Shown: piece after piece, positions 26,642 to 36,020 of the stretch
Layout of the letters: each line of letters starts with the position of its first letter
Position numbering within the stretch: position 1 is the stretch's first letter
Source: Bosea sp. BIWAKO-01
GTDB taxonomy: Bacteria > Pseudomonadota > Alphaproteobacteria > Rhizobiales > Beijerinckiaceae
Length of the DNA stretch: 64,000 nucleotides
Assembly: GCF_001748145.1 (NCBI RefSeq)
Contig: NZ_BCQA01000001.1
Location: 1,547,501 to 1,611,500, forward strand
Direction: 5' to 3'
Program-made: the position numbers and the translations under genes
The notes under the pieces: generated by a model
Database searches by the model: none
The model's input: only the letters and a program-made list of their open reading frames with translations
Told to the model about the DNA's origin: nothing

Positions 26642-27840
26642 ACGCGCCGGCCGCCATCGCCGAGCGACAGGCGGTCCCGCCGCATCCGACCGCGGATGCC
26701 GGTTTCGCGGTCTATGTGCATTGGCCATTCTGCCTGGCCAAATGCCCCTATTGCGACTTCAACTCGCACGTGCGGCACACGCCGCCCGACCAGCAGCGCT
26801 TCATCGAAGCCTTCAGGCGCGAAATCGCGCACCGCGCCCAGCTGGCGCCCGGACGCACCGTCTCCTCGATCTTCTTCGGCGGCGGCACGCCCTCGCTGAT
26901 GGAGGGCCGCACGGTCGGCGCAATCCTCGACGCGATCGGCGGCGCCTGGGCGGTCGACCCGAATTGCGAAGTCTCGCTCGAGGCAAACCCGACCAGCGTC
27001 GAGGCTGGACGCTTCCGGGACTTCCGCGCCGCCGGCGTCAACCGCGTCTCGCTCGGCGTGCAGGCGTTGAACGACGCCGACCTCAAGGCGCTCGGCCGGA
27101 TGCACTCGACCCAGGAAGCGCTCGATGCGGTCGCGATCGCGCGGCGCTATTTCGAGCGCTACTCCTTCGACCTGATCTATGCCCGCTCCGTCGAGCAGAA
27201 TCCCGCGCTCTGGCGCGAGGAACTCGAACTCGCCATCAGCCATGCTGCCGAGCATCTCTCGCTCTACCAGCTCACCATCGAGCCCGACACCGCCTTCGCA
27301 GCCCTGTACAAGGCCGGCAAGTTGAAGGTGCCGGACTATGAAGTCGGCGCCGCACTCTACGAGACGACGCAGGAGATCACGGCAAAGCACCGCCTGCCGG
27401 TCTACGAGATCTCGAACCATGCCAGGCCGGGCGCCGAATGCCGGCATAATCTCGTTTACTGGCGCTATGGCGAATATGCCGGCATTGGCCCCGGTGCGCA
27501 TGGAAGGCTGGTCACGGCGGACGGCCGGATGGCGCAATCGACCGAGAAGCGACCGGAAGTCTGGCTCGAGCGCGTCGAGACCGAAGGGCATGCGCTGGTT
27601 GAGAACGAGTGCCTGAACGCCGAGGCGCAAGGCGACGAATATCTGCTGATGGGCCTGCGACTGGTCGAGGGCATCGATCCGGTCACGTTCAGGGCGCTTT
27701 CCGGGCGTGAACTGAAGTCTTCCCGCGTCGACAGCCTGATGAAGGAGGGGCTGCTGACACGCAAGCCCGGCGGCAAGCTCGCCGCGACACCGGTTGGGGC
27801 GCTTGTCCTTGACGCGTTGGTGGCGGATCTGGCGGCCTAG
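26638..27840 (+). CDS. hemW: radical SAM haem chaperone HemW
   Basis: The 400-aa protein resembles coproporphyrinogen III dehydrogenase HemN but is HemW, a haem-delivery protein. The SAM cluster motif is C32-x3-C36-x2-C39 in CLAKCPYCDF. GGGTPSL, LEANPTS, GVQALND and the HemW-typical RHNLVYWRYGEYAGIGPGAHG follow, and a HemN C-terminal domain lies at the end. The start is GTG, overlapping the rdgB stop (GTGA). A strong terminator follows. Confidence 0.95.
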   Translation: MNAPAAIAERQAVPPHPTADAGFAVYVHWPFCLAKCPYCDFNSHVRHTPPDQQRFIEAFRREIAHRAQLAPGRTVSSIFFGGGTPSLMEGRTVGAILDAIGGAWAVDPNCEVSLEANPTSVEAGRFRDFRAAGVNRVSLGVQALNDADLKALGRMHSTQEALDAVAIARRYFERYSFDLIYARSVEQNPALWREELELAISHAAEHLSLYQLTIEPDTAFAALYKAGKLKVPDYEVGAALYETTQEITAKHRLPVYEISNHARPGAECRHNLVYWRYGEYAGIGPGAHGRLVTADGRMAQSTEKRPEVWLERVETEGHALVENECLNAEAQGDEYLLMGLRLVEGIDPVTFRALSGRELKSSRVDSLMKEGLLTRKPGGKLAATPVGALVLDALVADLAA

Positions 27841-27854
27841 ACCTGCCGCCGCCC

Positions 27855-27890
27855 ATGCCCGGCCTTGCGCCGGGCATCATTTTATTTCTG
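27855..27890 (+). terminator. rho-independent terminator after hemW
   Basis: ATGCCCGGC and GCCGGGCAT form a perfect 9-bp stem with a CTTGC loop, followed by CATTTTATTT. It closes the rph-rdgB-hemW operon, and the symmetric stem may also serve the convergent lipoprotein gene. Confidence 0.8.
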
Positions 27891-27942
27891 AGAACCGATG
27901 AGCGGCGGGTCGCAGCGCCCGGAAACCGCGAGCGGGGCCCTG

Positions 27943-29148
27943 TTACGTCCTCGGCCCAAGATCTCGCGGCGCGGCATTCACCGTCACGATCTGGCCATTG
28001 CGCAGTTCGAGAACCGCAAGCCCGCGCTCGATCTGCCCATCCGGACGGAAACGGAAGACGCCGTCCGCGCCGGCGAAGCCCTGCGGGTTGGTCAGAACCG
28101 ATTCGGAGAAACGCTGGCTTCCCTGCGTCCGCGCCAGTGCCGCCGCCAGCGAGACCGCATCATAGGCCAGTGTCGCGGTGCGGGTGGGCGCACTGTTGAA
28201 GCGCTGCTGATAGCGGCCTGCAAAGGCGTTGAAACCAGCTGTGTCGGGCGATGCGAACCAGCCTCCCTGGATCGCCGGGACGCGCGCGACGCTGGCATCG
28301 TTCCAGACGCCGGTGCCGAGAGGTTTCACCTTGGCCGGATCGAACCCGGCTTGCTGAAGTGCTAATCCAAGCGCCGGCATGGTGTCGGCGGCGGCCGGGA
28401 CGAAGAGCGCGTCCGCCTGCTGCAGGGCCGGCACGAGGCGCTGGACGGCGGTGCGCATGCTGGCCTGGTCGGAGCCGAAACGCTCGATGATGACCGCCCG
28501 CGCCCCGCGATTGGCGACGGCCTGCTGGAACGCGGCCTCGACGACCCGGCCATAGGCGGTGTCGGGAACCAGCGCGGCAAAGGATTTGCGCCCCTGCGAC
28601 GAGGCATAAGCGATCACGCGATTGACGTCGTTCTCGGGCGGGAAGGAGAGCAGATAGACTCCGCGCGAGGCGACATTGTTATCGCTGGAGAAAGCCATGA
28701 TCGGGCGGTTGGCGCCGCGCGCCACTTGAGCGGCAGCCTGCACCGAAGGTGCAAAGAGCGGCCCGATGATCAGCTCAGCGCCTTCACGCAGCGCTTCCTG
28801 GGCCGCGGCCTGCGCGCCTTCCGGCGAGCCGCGATCATCCTTGACCAGCAGCGTGAGGTCGGCGCCCGGGAATTCGGCAAGCGCCATCTCGGCAGCGTTC
28901 TTCAGGGAGTTGCCGACGACCGCGCCCTGCCCCTCGGCAGTCAGGGGAAGCACGAGGCCGACCTTGACCTTACCGGCGCCGATGGTCTGGCCGGTCGGCA
29001 CTTCGCCGCCTGGGGCCGCGGAGCCACCGTCAAAGCCCGGCAGACCGGACGTGCCGCCGCTGCAGGCCGCGAGCCCAAGCGAAACACCAAGGGCCAGAGC
29101 CGCCAGACGCAGCCTCGAGACCGGAAGGGGGAGCCGTTGGAGCCGCAC
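27943..29148 (-). CDS. penicillin-binding-protein activator, LpoA-like lipoprotein
   Basis: The 401-aa protein has a lipoprotein signal with lipobox LGLAAC and a periplasmic type-I binding-protein fold (VKVGLVLPLTAEGQGAVVGNSLKNAAEMAL, KDDRGSPEGAQAAAQEAL, LIIGPLFAPSVQAAA). This is the LpoA C-terminal/LivK-like domain that activates PBP1A in gammaproteobacteria. The alphaproteobacterial homologues lack the N-terminal TPR-like domain, as here. GTG 29148 has GGAG 8 nt upstream and directly precedes the signal sequence. Longer frames add non-signal residues. It is divergent from rsmI, a conserved neighbour. Confidence 0.85.
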   Translation of the reverse strand: MRLQRLPLPVSRLRLAALALGVSLGLAACSGGTSGLPGFDGGSAAPGGEVPTGQTIGAGKVKVGLVLPLTAEGQGAVVGNSLKNAAEMALAEFPGADLTLLVKDDRGSPEGAQAAAQEALREGAELIIGPLFAPSVQAAAQVARGANRPIMAFSSDNNVASRGVYLLSFPPENDVNRVIAYASSQGRKSFAALVPDTAYGRVVEAAFQQAVANRGARAVIIERFGSDQASMRTAVQRLVPALQQADALFVPAAADTMPALGLALQQAGFDPAKVKPLGTGVWNDASVARVPAIQGGWFASPDTAGFNAFAGRYQQRFNSAPTRTATLAYDAVSLAAALARTQGSQRFSESVLTNPQGFAGADGVFRFRPDGQIERGLAVLELRNGQIVTVNAAPRDLGPRT

Positions 29149-29341
29149 GGGATCATCTCCAGTCGAGAACGGGGGAACGCGGTCATTGCGACCGTCCAGC
29201 TTGCAGCCCCCCGACCGCGGAGAACTCCTGCCAGTACGACATGGTATTTTCAAGTTGTTAACTCTGTCTTGCCGCATCCGAAACGAGGCGCAGCCGCGTG
29301 CAGCCGTGGCATAAGGGCGCCGGCTGTGGCAGCTTGCGGAC

Positions 29342-30262
29342 ATGTCTGCTCCGTCCTCCGCTCCGCCTGCATCTCAGCGTGCACCCAGCTACACGGCCTT
29401 CGGTCTCCGCGCCGAAGCGGAGGCACTGGCGCCGGGCCTGCACATCGTCGCAACCCCGATCGGCAATTTGCGCGACATCTCGTTTCGCGCCCTGGCGACG
29501 CTCGCCGCCGCCGATGCCGTGCTCGCCGAGGACACACGCACCAGCAAGACGCTGCTGGCGCATTACGGGATCTCGACACCGCTCCTGCCCTATCACGAGC
29601 ACAATGCCGCGCAGATGCGGCCGAAGATCCTGGCCAAGCTGCGGGAAGGCGGGCGACTTGCCCTGATCTCCGACGCGGGCACGCCGCTGGTGTCGGACCC
29701 TGGCTACAAGCTGGTCGCCGATGTCGTCGCCGAAGGCCTGCCGGTTACTGGCATTCCCGGCCCCTCGGCCGTTCTGGCGGCGCTGGTGCTTGCTGGTCTG
29801 CCGACGGACCGGTTCTTCTTCGAAGGCTTCCTGCCGCCGAAATCGGCCGCGCGGCGCGGACGGCTGACCGAGCTGGCGGTCATTCCAGGGACCCTCGTCT
29901 TCTTCGAATCACCGCGCCGCCTCGCCGAGATGCTCGGCGATGCCGGCGCAGTGCTGGGCGCAAGGCCGGCAGCGGTCGCCCGCGAACTGACCAAGTACCA
30001 CGAAACCGTGCAACGCGGGACGCTGGCTGAACTCGCCGCCCATTATGGCGAGGAGGAAGAAGCACGCGGTGAGATCGTCGTGATCATCGGTCCACCCGGA
30101 GCCGAGGCTCTGCTTCCAGCGGGAGATGTCATCGATGAGCGTCTGCGCGAGGCCATGGCGCGGCTCTCGCTCAAGGAGGCGGTCGCGCAGGTCGCCGCCG
30201 AGACGGGGCAGCCGCGCCGCAAGGTCTATGCGCGCGCCCTCGAACTGACCCGCGAGCCTTGA
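29342..30262 (+). CDS. rsmI: 16S rRNA (cytidine1402-2'-O)-methyltransferase RsmI
   Basis: The 306-aa tetrapyrrole-methylase-fold enzyme 2'-O-methylates C1402 in the decoding centre. Motifs are [48 protein letters not shown] and [22 protein letters not shown], then [12 protein letters not shown] and LTKYHE. An Ala/Pro-rich N-terminal tail of about 30 residues is longer than in E. coli. Its stop overlaps the TTG start of yraN, and gshB follows, a common order in alphaproteobacteria. Confidence 0.97.
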   Translation: MSAPSSAPPASQRAPSYTAFGLRAEAEALAPGLHIVATPIGNLRDISFRALATLAAADAVLAEDTRTSKTLLAHYGISTPLLPYHEHNAAQMRPKILAKLREGGRLALISDAGTPLVSDPGYKLVADVVAEGLPVTGIPGPSAVLAALVLAGLPTDRFFFEGFLPPKSAARRGRLTELAVIPGTLVFFESPRRLAEMLGDAGAVLGARPAAVARELTKYHETVQRGTLAELAAHYGEEEEARGEIVVIIGPPGAEALLPAGDVIDERLREAMARLSLKEAVAQVAAETGQPRRKVYARALELTREP

Positions 30263-30639
30263 GAGCCAGGGCTCGCAGCCAGAAGGCCAGACGAGCCGGA
30301 ACGACCGGCCAGCGCGGCGAACTGCTGGCGATCCTGTGGCTTGCCGCGAAGGGCTACCGGCCGCTCGCCCGGCGCTTCGGCGGCAAGGGCGGCGAGATCG
30401 ACCTCATCGTGAAGCGCGGACGCACCATCGCCTTCGTCGAGGTCAAGGCCCGGGGCCTGCTCGACGATGCGCTGACCGCGATCACTCCCGAGAAACGCCG
30501 GCTGATCGAGGCGCGCATCCGGCAATGGCTCTCGCGCAATGCCTGGGCGATGGACCATCATTTGCGAGCCGATGCCGTCTTCGTCGCGCCCTGGCGTCGG
30601 CCGCGCCATGTGCCCGGCGCCTTCGAGCTGATCCTGTGA
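30259..30639 (+). CDS. YraN family protein (UPF0102, endonuclease-like fold)
   Basis: The 126-aa protein has the restriction-endonuclease-like core of the YraN family: [49 protein letters not shown]. It carries the E, D (GEIDLI) and ExK (VEVK) triad. The exact function is unknown, though DNA uptake or repair roles have been suggested for the family. The start is TTG, overlapping the rsmI stop (TTGA). The next gene, gshB, lies 70 bp downstream. Confidence 0.93.
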   Translation: MRARARSQKARRAGTTGQRGELLAILWLAAKGYRPLARRFGGKGGEIDLIVKRGRTIAFVEVKARGLLDDALTAITPEKRRLIEARIRQWLSRNAWAMDHHLRADAVFVAPWRRPRHVPGAFELIL

Positions 30640-30709
30640 CGCGCAGCCTGCCCCTTGCACAGGCATGGGGCCTGGGCCGATATGAGGCCGCGCAACAGGA
30701 ACCTTGCCC

Positions 30710-31660
30710 ATGACCCTTGCCGTCGCCATCCAGATGGACCCCATCGAACGCGTCAGGATCGCCGGCGATACCGGCTTCGCCTTGATGCTGGAGGCACAGC
30801 GGCGCGGGCACAGGCTCTCCACCTACACGCCGGACAAGCTCTCTCTGCGGGACGGCAAGGTCACCGCGCCGATCCGGCCGGTCGAGGTGCGCGATATCGA
30901 GGGCGACCATTTCACCCTCGGCGCCGAGGAGCGCACCGATCTCTCGACGCTCGATGTCGTGCTGCTCCGGCAGGATCCGCCCTTCGACATGGCCTACATC
31001 ACCTCCACGCACATGCTGGAGCGCATTCATCCGAAGACGCTGGTCGTCAACGATCCCGCGCAAGTGCGCAACGCGCCCGAAAAAATCCTGGTCACGCATT
31101 TCCCCGAACTGATGCCGCCGACCCTGATCACCCGCGACAAGGCCGAGATCGAGGCCTTTCGCGAGGAGTTCGGCGAGATCGTGATGAAGCCGCTTTACGG
31201 CCATGGCGGCGCGACCGTGTTCAAGACCGGGAAGGGCGACCCCAATTTCGGCTCGCTGTTCGATCTCTTCTCCGGGATCTTCAAGGAGGCCTGGGTGGTC
31301 CAGCGCTTCATGAAGGAGGTCAGCGCCGGCGACAAACGCATCCTGCTGGTGGACGGCAAGGCGGCAGGCGCGGTCAACCGGGTGCCGGCCGACGGTGACC
31401 TGCGCGCCAACATGGTGCGCGGCGGCGCCGCCGCACCGACCGACCTCTCCAAGCGCGAACTCGAGATCTGCGAGGCGATTGGCCCGACACTGCGCGAGCG
31501 AGGCCTGATCCTGGTGGGCATCGACGTGATCGGCGGTAACCTCACCGAGATCAACGTCACGGCGCCGACCGGCGTTCGCGCCGTCAAGAAGCTGGGTGGG
31601 CCGGATATCGCCGCCCAGGTCTGGGATGCGATCGAGACGAAGGTGAGCAGCCGAGGCTAA
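30710..31660 (+). CDS. gshB: glutathione synthase
   Basis: The 316-aa ATP-grasp enzyme joins gamma-glutamylcysteine and glycine. Recognisable are [64 protein letters not shown] (ATP-grasp Lys) and [18 protein letters not shown], then NMVRGGAA and [24 protein letters not shown] 30710 is preceded by AGGA. Length and motifs match the prokaryotic family exactly. It converges on the MoeB-like gene. Confidence 0.98.
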   Translation: MTLAVAIQMDPIERVRIAGDTGFALMLEAQRRGHRLSTYTPDKLSLRDGKVTAPIRPVEVRDIEGDHFTLGAEERTDLSTLDVVLLRQDPPFDMAYITSTHMLERIHPKTLVVNDPAQVRNAPEKILVTHFPELMPPTLITRDKAEIEAFREEFGEIVMKPLYGHGGATVFKTGKGDPNFGSLFDLFSGIFKEAWVVQRFMKEVSAGDKRILLVDGKAAGAVNRVPADGDLRANMVRGGAAAPTDLSKRELEICEAIGPTLRERGLILVGIDVIGGNLTEINVTAPTGVRAVKKLGGPDIAAQVWDAIETKVSSRG

Positions 31661-31683
31661 GGACTCCCGCCATTGCGCGGAGC

Positions 31684-31707
31684 CGGCTTCCCGACGGAGC
31701 GAAGCCG
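31684..31707. terminator. weak hairpin between gshB and MoeB-like gene
   Basis: CGGCTTC and GAAGCCG arms (7 bp) enclose a 10-nt loop between convergent genes. There is no T-tract, so it is only a candidate bidirectional terminator. Confidence 0.3.
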
Positions 31708-31747
31708 CATCTGTCCCGAAGGGCAACGGATCATCAGGGCCGGGGGC

Positions 31748-32536
31748 TCAGGCGCTCCTGGCGATCGCCGTCCCGTTCAACGGATTGGCGGCGTCCCAGT
31801 CGTAGCGCATCGTATCGAAGCGCATCGTCATCGCGTCGACGAGCAGGAGCTTGCCGACCAGCGGCTCTCCGAAGCCGGTGATTGCGCGGATCACCTCCAG
31901 CGCCATCAGTGAGCCCATCACACCGGCGAGCGCGCCCAGCACACCGGCCTCGGCACAGGGTGCGACCGTGCCCGGCGGCGGCGGATTGGGAAAGAGACAG
32001 CGATAGGTCGGGTTCGGCCGCCCGTCCGGCCGCTTCTCATGCGGGCGCAGCGTGGTCAGCGACCCATCGAAGCGGCCAAGGGCCGCGGTGACCAGCGGTT
32101 TCTTCTCGTAGAAGCAGGCATCGGCCACGGCGTACCGCGTCTCGAAATTGTCGGTGCCGTCGGCGATCACGTCGTAGAAGGCAACCATGGCGCGGGCATT
32201 ATGCGGGTCGATACGGGTGACATGCTCCTCGACCGCGACATGCGGGTTGAGCCGCTTGATGAAGCCCGCGGCCGCCACCGCCTTGGTTGCACCGATGTCG
32301 GCACTGCTGAAGATGGTCTGACGCTGCAGGTTCGAAAGCGAGACATGATCGGCGTCGACGATACCGATCATGCCGACACCGGCGGCGGCAAGATACTGGA
32401 TCAGCGGCGCGCCAAGGCCGCCGGCGCCGATCACGAGTACGCTGGTCGATTTGAGTTTGGCCTGCCCCGGACCGCCGATCTCCGGCAGCACCAGATGGCG
32501 CGCATAGCGTTCGATCTCGTCACCGTGCAGGCTCAT
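31748..32536 (-). CDS. MoeB/ThiF/HesA-type E1-like adenylyltransferase
   Basis: The 262-aa protein adenylates the C-terminus of a ubiquitin-like sulphur carrier (MoaD or ThiS). It starts DEIERYARHLVLPEIGGPGQAKL, has nucleotide site VLVIGAGGLGAPLIQYLAAAGVG, the R/Q/K block SNLQRQTIFSSADIGATKA, DGTDNFETRYAVADAC and TYRCLFPNPPPPGTVAPCAEAGVLG. The paired CxxC zinc ligands of E. coli MoeB are absent. No moaD or thiS gene is adjacent, so the partner cannot be fixed. It is divergent from the nucleoside operon with 160 bp between. Confidence 0.92.
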   Translation of the reverse strand: MSLHGDEIERYARHLVLPEIGGPGQAKLKSTSVLVIGAGGLGAPLIQYLAAAGVGMIGIVDADHVSLSNLQRQTIFSSADIGATKAVAAAGFIKRLNPHVAVEEHVTRIDPHNARAMVAFYDVIADGTDNFETRYAVADACFYEKKPLVTAALGRFDGSLTTLRPHEKRPDGRPNPTYRCLFPNPPPPGTVAPCAEAGVLGALAGVMGSLMALEVIRAITGFGEPLVGKLLLVDAMTMRFDTMRYDWDAANPLNGTAIARSA

Positions 32537-32606
32537 GCACCAGAGTTAAGCCGAACCGCTGAATTGGGCAATCGTGGCGTTGGCGGGGCCAAGGGAAATG
32601 GCCTGC

Positions 32607-32625
32607 CGCCCGGCTTGGCCGGGCG
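32607..32625. repeat. GCCCGG-type palindrome upstream of nucleoside operon
   Basis: CGCCCGGC and GCCGGGCG arms with a TTG loop form a compact hairpin, 71 bp before the binding-protein ATG. Its core matches hairpins near 18.7, 27.9 and 43.9 kb, suggesting a dispersed palindromic repeat rather than a terminator, as it sits upstream of both flanking genes. Confidence 0.45.
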
Positions 32626-32696
32626 AGGAAGCCGTGCCATCGTGCGCACAGGCAGGGGCGGAGAAACCGCGCCGCGCGTTCACAGGGGAAGCACAT

Positions 32697-33698
32697 ATGC
32701 GGGTCAGATCTCTTGCGCTGGCGCTAGCGGGCGTCGCCTTTTCGGCTCTCGCCGCCATGGCGCAAACCGCAATCAAGCCGGCAGTCGTCTATGACAAGGG
32801 CGGCAAATTCGACAAATCCTTCAACGAAGCTGCCTTCATCGGCGCCGAGAAATTCAAGAAGGAAACCGGCGTCGAGTTCCGTGATTTCGAGCCGACCAAC
32901 GAGGCGCAGATCGAGCAGGCCCTGCGGCGCTTCGCGCGCGACGGCCATTCCCCGATCATCGCGGTCGGCTTCAGCCAGGCGACCGCCCTGCAAAAGGTGG
33001 CAGCCGAATTCCCCGACCTGAAATTCACGATCATCGACATGGTCGTCGACCTGCCGAACGTGCAGTCGGTCGTGTTCAAGGAGCATGAGGGCTCCTATCT
33101 CGTCGGCCTGCTCGCCGGCATGGCATCCAAGAGCGGCAAGGTCGGGTTCGTCGGCGGCATGGATATCCCGCTGATCCGGAAATTTGCCTGCGGTTATGTC
33201 CAGGGCGTCAAGGCGGCGAAGAAAGATGGTGAGGTCTTCCAGAACATGACGGGCTCGACGCCCTCCGCCTGGAACGACCCGGTGAAGGGCGGCGAGCTTG
33301 CCAAATCGCAGATCGACCGCGGCGCCGACGTGATCTACCACGCCGCCGGCGGCACCGGCATCGGCGTGCTGCGCGCTGCGGCGGATGCCGGCAAGCTCGG
33401 CATTGGCGTCGATTCCAACCAGAACGCCTTGCAGCCGGGCAAGGTGCTGACCTCGATGCTGAAGCGCGTCGATGTCGCGACCTACGCCTCCTTCAAGGCG
33501 GCCCGCGAGGGCGGCTGGAAGCCGGGCATTTCCGTGCTCGGGCTGAAGGAGGACGGCGTTGCCTGGGCGCTCGACGATGCCAACCGGGCATTGATCACGC
33601 CCGAGATGAAGGCCGCCGCCGACAAGGCGCGCGACGACATCATCGCCGGCACGGTGAAGGTCCACGACTACATGTCGGACTCTAAGTGCACGATGTGA
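32697..33698 (+). CDS. BMP-family nucleoside-binding lipoprotein/periplasmic protein
   Basis: The 333-aa secreted protein has a signal peptide (ALAGVAFSALAAMAQ, cleavage near 22) and the BMP/PnrA/Med family core: VVYDKGGKFDKSFNEAAFIGAEKFKKETG, SQATALQKVAAEFPDLKFTIID, EGSYLVGLLAGMASKSGKVGFVGGMD, and HAAGGTGIGVLRAA followed by GIGVDSNQNAL. Family members bind purine or other nucleosides for ABC import. The signal lacks a lipobox cysteine, so it is periplasmic. ATG 32697 follows AGGGGAAG. It heads the operon ending at 42410. Confidence 0.92.
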   Translation: MRVRSLALALAGVAFSALAAMAQTAIKPAVVYDKGGKFDKSFNEAAFIGAEKFKKETGVEFRDFEPTNEAQIEQALRRFARDGHSPIIAVGFSQATALQKVAAEFPDLKFTIIDMVVDLPNVQSVVFKEHEGSYLVGLLAGMASKSGKVGFVGGMDIPLIRKFACGYVQGVKAAKKDGEVFQNMTGSTPSAWNDPVKGGELAKSQIDRGADVIYHAAGGTGIGVLRAAADAGKLGIGVDSNQNALQPGKVLTSMLKRVDVATYASFKAAREGGWKPGISVLGLKEDGVAWALDDANRALITPEMKAAADKARDDIIAGTVKVHDYMSDSKCTM

Positions 33699-33711
33699 GG
33701 AGCAGGCGCAT

Positions 33712-33740
33712 GACGCCCTCTCCCTCTCGGGGAGGGCGTC
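33712..33740 (+). terminator. intra-operon hairpin after binding-protein gene
   Basis: GACGCCCTC and GAGGGCGTC form a 9-bp stem with an 11-nt loop, 13 bp after the binding-protein stop and with no T-tract. Hairpins here commonly stabilise the upstream mRNA or attenuate, raising binding-protein levels over the membrane subunits. Confidence 0.5.
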
Positions 33741-33759
33741 GCTTCGGGGCCGCATCCGG

Positions 33760-34497
33760 ATGAAGATCACCATCCTTGGCTCCGGCGACGCCTTCGGTTC
33801 CGGCGGGCGGTTCAACACCTGCCTGCTCGTCGAGGCTGCCGGCGAGCGCATGCTGCTCGACTGCGGCTCGTCGAGCATGGTCGCGCTGAATAAGGCGGAC
33901 GTCGCCCGCAACCCGATCTCGAGCCTGCTGTTCACGCATTTCCATGGCGACCATTTCGGCGCACTGCCGGCCTTTCTGCTCGATGCGCAATTCGTCTCGC
34001 GCCGGAACGAGCCCCTGACCATCGCAGGGCCGGCCGGCATCGAACACCGAGCATGGCACGCGCTGGAGGCCGATTTCCCCGGCGCCTCGGCCAACCCCTG
34101 GCGCTTCCCGATCCGGTTCATCGAGGTGACGCCGGCAGCACCGGCGATGTTGGCCGGGCTCGCGGTCACCGCCTTCCCGATGGTGCATGACGAGCGCGCC
34201 GGCCCTTGCCAGGGCTATCGACTGGCACGCGACGGCAAGGTCTTTGCCTTTTCCGGCGATACGGCCTGGAGCGATGAGCTGATCACCTTGGCCGCCGGAG
34301 CCAACGTGCTGCTTGTCGAGTGCTACAATTACGACCGGCCGCTGGCCAACCATCTCGACTACAAGACGCTCGCGGCACGGCGCGGCGATCTCGCGACCCC
34401 GCGCATCGTGCTGACCCATATGGGGCCGGGCATGCTTGCCTATAGTGGGCCGTTGCCGGAAGAGCGGGCCCATGACGGCCTGGTGATCGTGCCATGA
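33760..34497 (+). CDS. MBL-fold metallo-hydrolase (RNase Z-like)
   Basis: The 245-aa metallo-beta-lactamase-fold protein has the metal motif H60-F-H62-G-D64-H65 in LLFTHFHGDHFGALPAF, with later ligands in FSGDTAW and LTHMGPGML. The start MKITILGSGDAFGSGGRFNTC and overall form resemble RNase Z/AtsA-like phosphodiesterases. The long tRNA-exosite arm of true RNase Z is not evident. Its place between a nucleoside-binding protein and the ABC ATPase (ATGA overlap with the latter) suggests a phosphodiesterase or cyclic-nucleotide role, which is inference. Confidence 0.88.
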   Translation: MKITILGSGDAFGSGGRFNTCLLVEAAGERMLLDCGSSSMVALNKADVARNPISSLLFTHFHGDHFGALPAFLLDAQFVSRRNEPLTIAGPAGIEHRAWHALEADFPGASANPWRFPIRFIEVTPAAPAMLAGLAVTAFPMVHDERAGPCQGYRLARDGKVFAFSGDTAWSDELITLAAGANVLLVECYNYDRPLANHLDYKTLAARRGDLATPRIVLTHMGPGMLAYSGPLPEERAHDGLVIVP

Positions 34498-36020
34498 GCG
34501 CTCCCGCCATCGAACTGATCGCGATCAGCAAGCGCTTCGGCCCGGTCCTGGCCAACAAGGACGTCTCGCTTTCCGTCTCCGCCGGCTCGATCCACGGCAT
34601 CGTCGGCGAGAACGGAGCCGGCAAATCGACACTGATGTCGATCCTCTACGGCTTCTATGAGGCCGATTCCGGCGAGATCAGAGTCGCAGGCCGGCCCTTG
34701 CGGATTCGCAGACCGGCGGATGCGATCACGGCCGGCATCGGCATGGTCCATCAGCATTTCATGCTGGTCGAACCGCTCAGCGTCGTCGAGAACGTCGTGC
34801 TCGGCGCGGAGGGCGGGAAGCTGCTCAAGGGCGGCATCGCCAGGGCGCGGGCCGAGCTTGCACGCCTTTCCCGCGACTACGGCCTCGCCATCGACCCGGA
34901 CGCCATCGTCGGCGATCTCTCCGTCGGCTTTCAGCAGCGCGTCGAAATCCTGAAGGCGCTCTATCGCGGCGCCGAGATCCTGATCCTCGACGAACCCACC
35001 GCCGTACTGACCCCGTCGGAAGCCGACCAGCTCTTTGCGCTGCTGCGGTCGCTGAAGGCGCAGGGCAAGACGGTGATCCTGATCACCCACAAGCTGCGCG
35101 AGGTCATGGATGTGACCGACACCGTCTCGGTGATGCGCCGGGGTGAGATGATCGCGCATGTCGAGACCGCTCGGACCTCGCCTCCTGAGCTTGCCGAAGC
35201 CATGGTCGGACGGCGCGTGCTGCTGCGGGTGGAGAAGACGGTGCATCCGCGCGGGGCACCCGTTCTGGAGGCTGCAGGCCTCGGTTTCTGCGACGAGCGT
35301 GGTTGCGAGAAGCTCAGCGATGTCAGCCTGACGCTGCATGCCGGCGAGATCGTCGGCATCGCCGGTGTCGCCGGCAATGGCCAGAGCGAGCTGCTCGAGG
35401 TGCTTGCAGGGCTGCTCTCGCCATCGCGCGGCGTCATCCGGCTCGACGGCCAGATCCTCGGCGCTGGCGACCGAACGCCCGCCAATCTGCGCGAGCTCGG
35501 GCTGATGCATATTCCCGAGGACCGCCACAGGATGGGACTGGTCACCGCCTTTCCCGCGGCCGAGAACAGCATCCTCGGCTACCAGGACGACCCGGCCTTC
35601 GGACCAGGCCCCTTCCTCTCGCCGACCAGGATCGCGGCGCACGCGTTCGCCGGAATGACGGCGTATGATGTGCGCCCGGCAGACCCGTCCCTGAAGGCCG
35701 CGAAATTCTCGGGCGGCAATCAGCAGAAGATCGTGCTGGCCCGCGAGATCGAGCGCGCGCCAAAGGTCCTGCTGGTCGGCCAGCCGACACGCGGCGTCGA
35801 TATCGGTGCGATCGAGTTCATCCATCGCCGCCTGATTGCGCTGCGCGATGCGGGCGTTGCGATCCTGCTTGTTTCGGTCGAGCTCGAGGAGGTGATGGCG
35901 TTGTCCGACCGGATCCTGGCCATGTGCGGGGGCCGGATCACCGGCGAGCGAGCAGCCGAGGCCACCAATGAGCGCGATCTCGGCCTGCTGATGGCCGGTG
36001 TGAACCAGGAAGCCGCATGA
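34494..36020 (+). CDS. nucleoside ABC transporter ATP-binding protein (tandem ATPase)
   Basis: The 508-aa protein carries two ABC domains. The first (about 5-240) has Walker A GENGAGKS at 38-45, a signature replaced by LSVGFQQRVEIL, and Walker B ILILDEPTAVL. The second (about 255-495) has a degenerate GVAGNGQSE loop, signature SGGNQQK and VGQPTRGVDIG. This is the CUT2-like layout of NupA/BmpB nucleoside importers. It overlaps its neighbours on both sides by 4 bp, so stoichiometric synthesis is likely. Confidence 0.95.
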   Translation: MSAPAIELIAISKRFGPVLANKDVSLSVSAGSIHGIVGENGAGKSTLMSILYGFYEADSGEIRVAGRPLRIRRPADAITAGIGMVHQHFMLVEPLSVVENVVLGAEGGKLLKGGIARARAELARLSRDYGLAIDPDAIVGDLSVGFQQRVEILKALYRGAEILILDEPTAVLTPSEADQLFALLRSLKAQGKTVILITHKLREVMDVTDTVSVMRRGEMIAHVETARTSPPELAEAMVGRRVLLRVEKTVHPRGAPVLEAAGLGFCDERGCEKLSDVSLTLHAGEIVGIAGVAGNGQSELLEVLAGLLSPSRGVIRLDGQILGAGDRTPANLRELGLMHIPEDRHRMGLVTAFPAAENSILGYQDDPAFGPGPFLSPTRIAAHAFAGMTAYDVRPADPSLKAAKFSGGNQQKIVLAREIERAPKVLLVGQPTRGVDIGAIEFIHRRLIALRDAGVAILLVSVELEEVMALSDRILAMCGGRITGERAAEATNERDLGLLMAGVNQEAA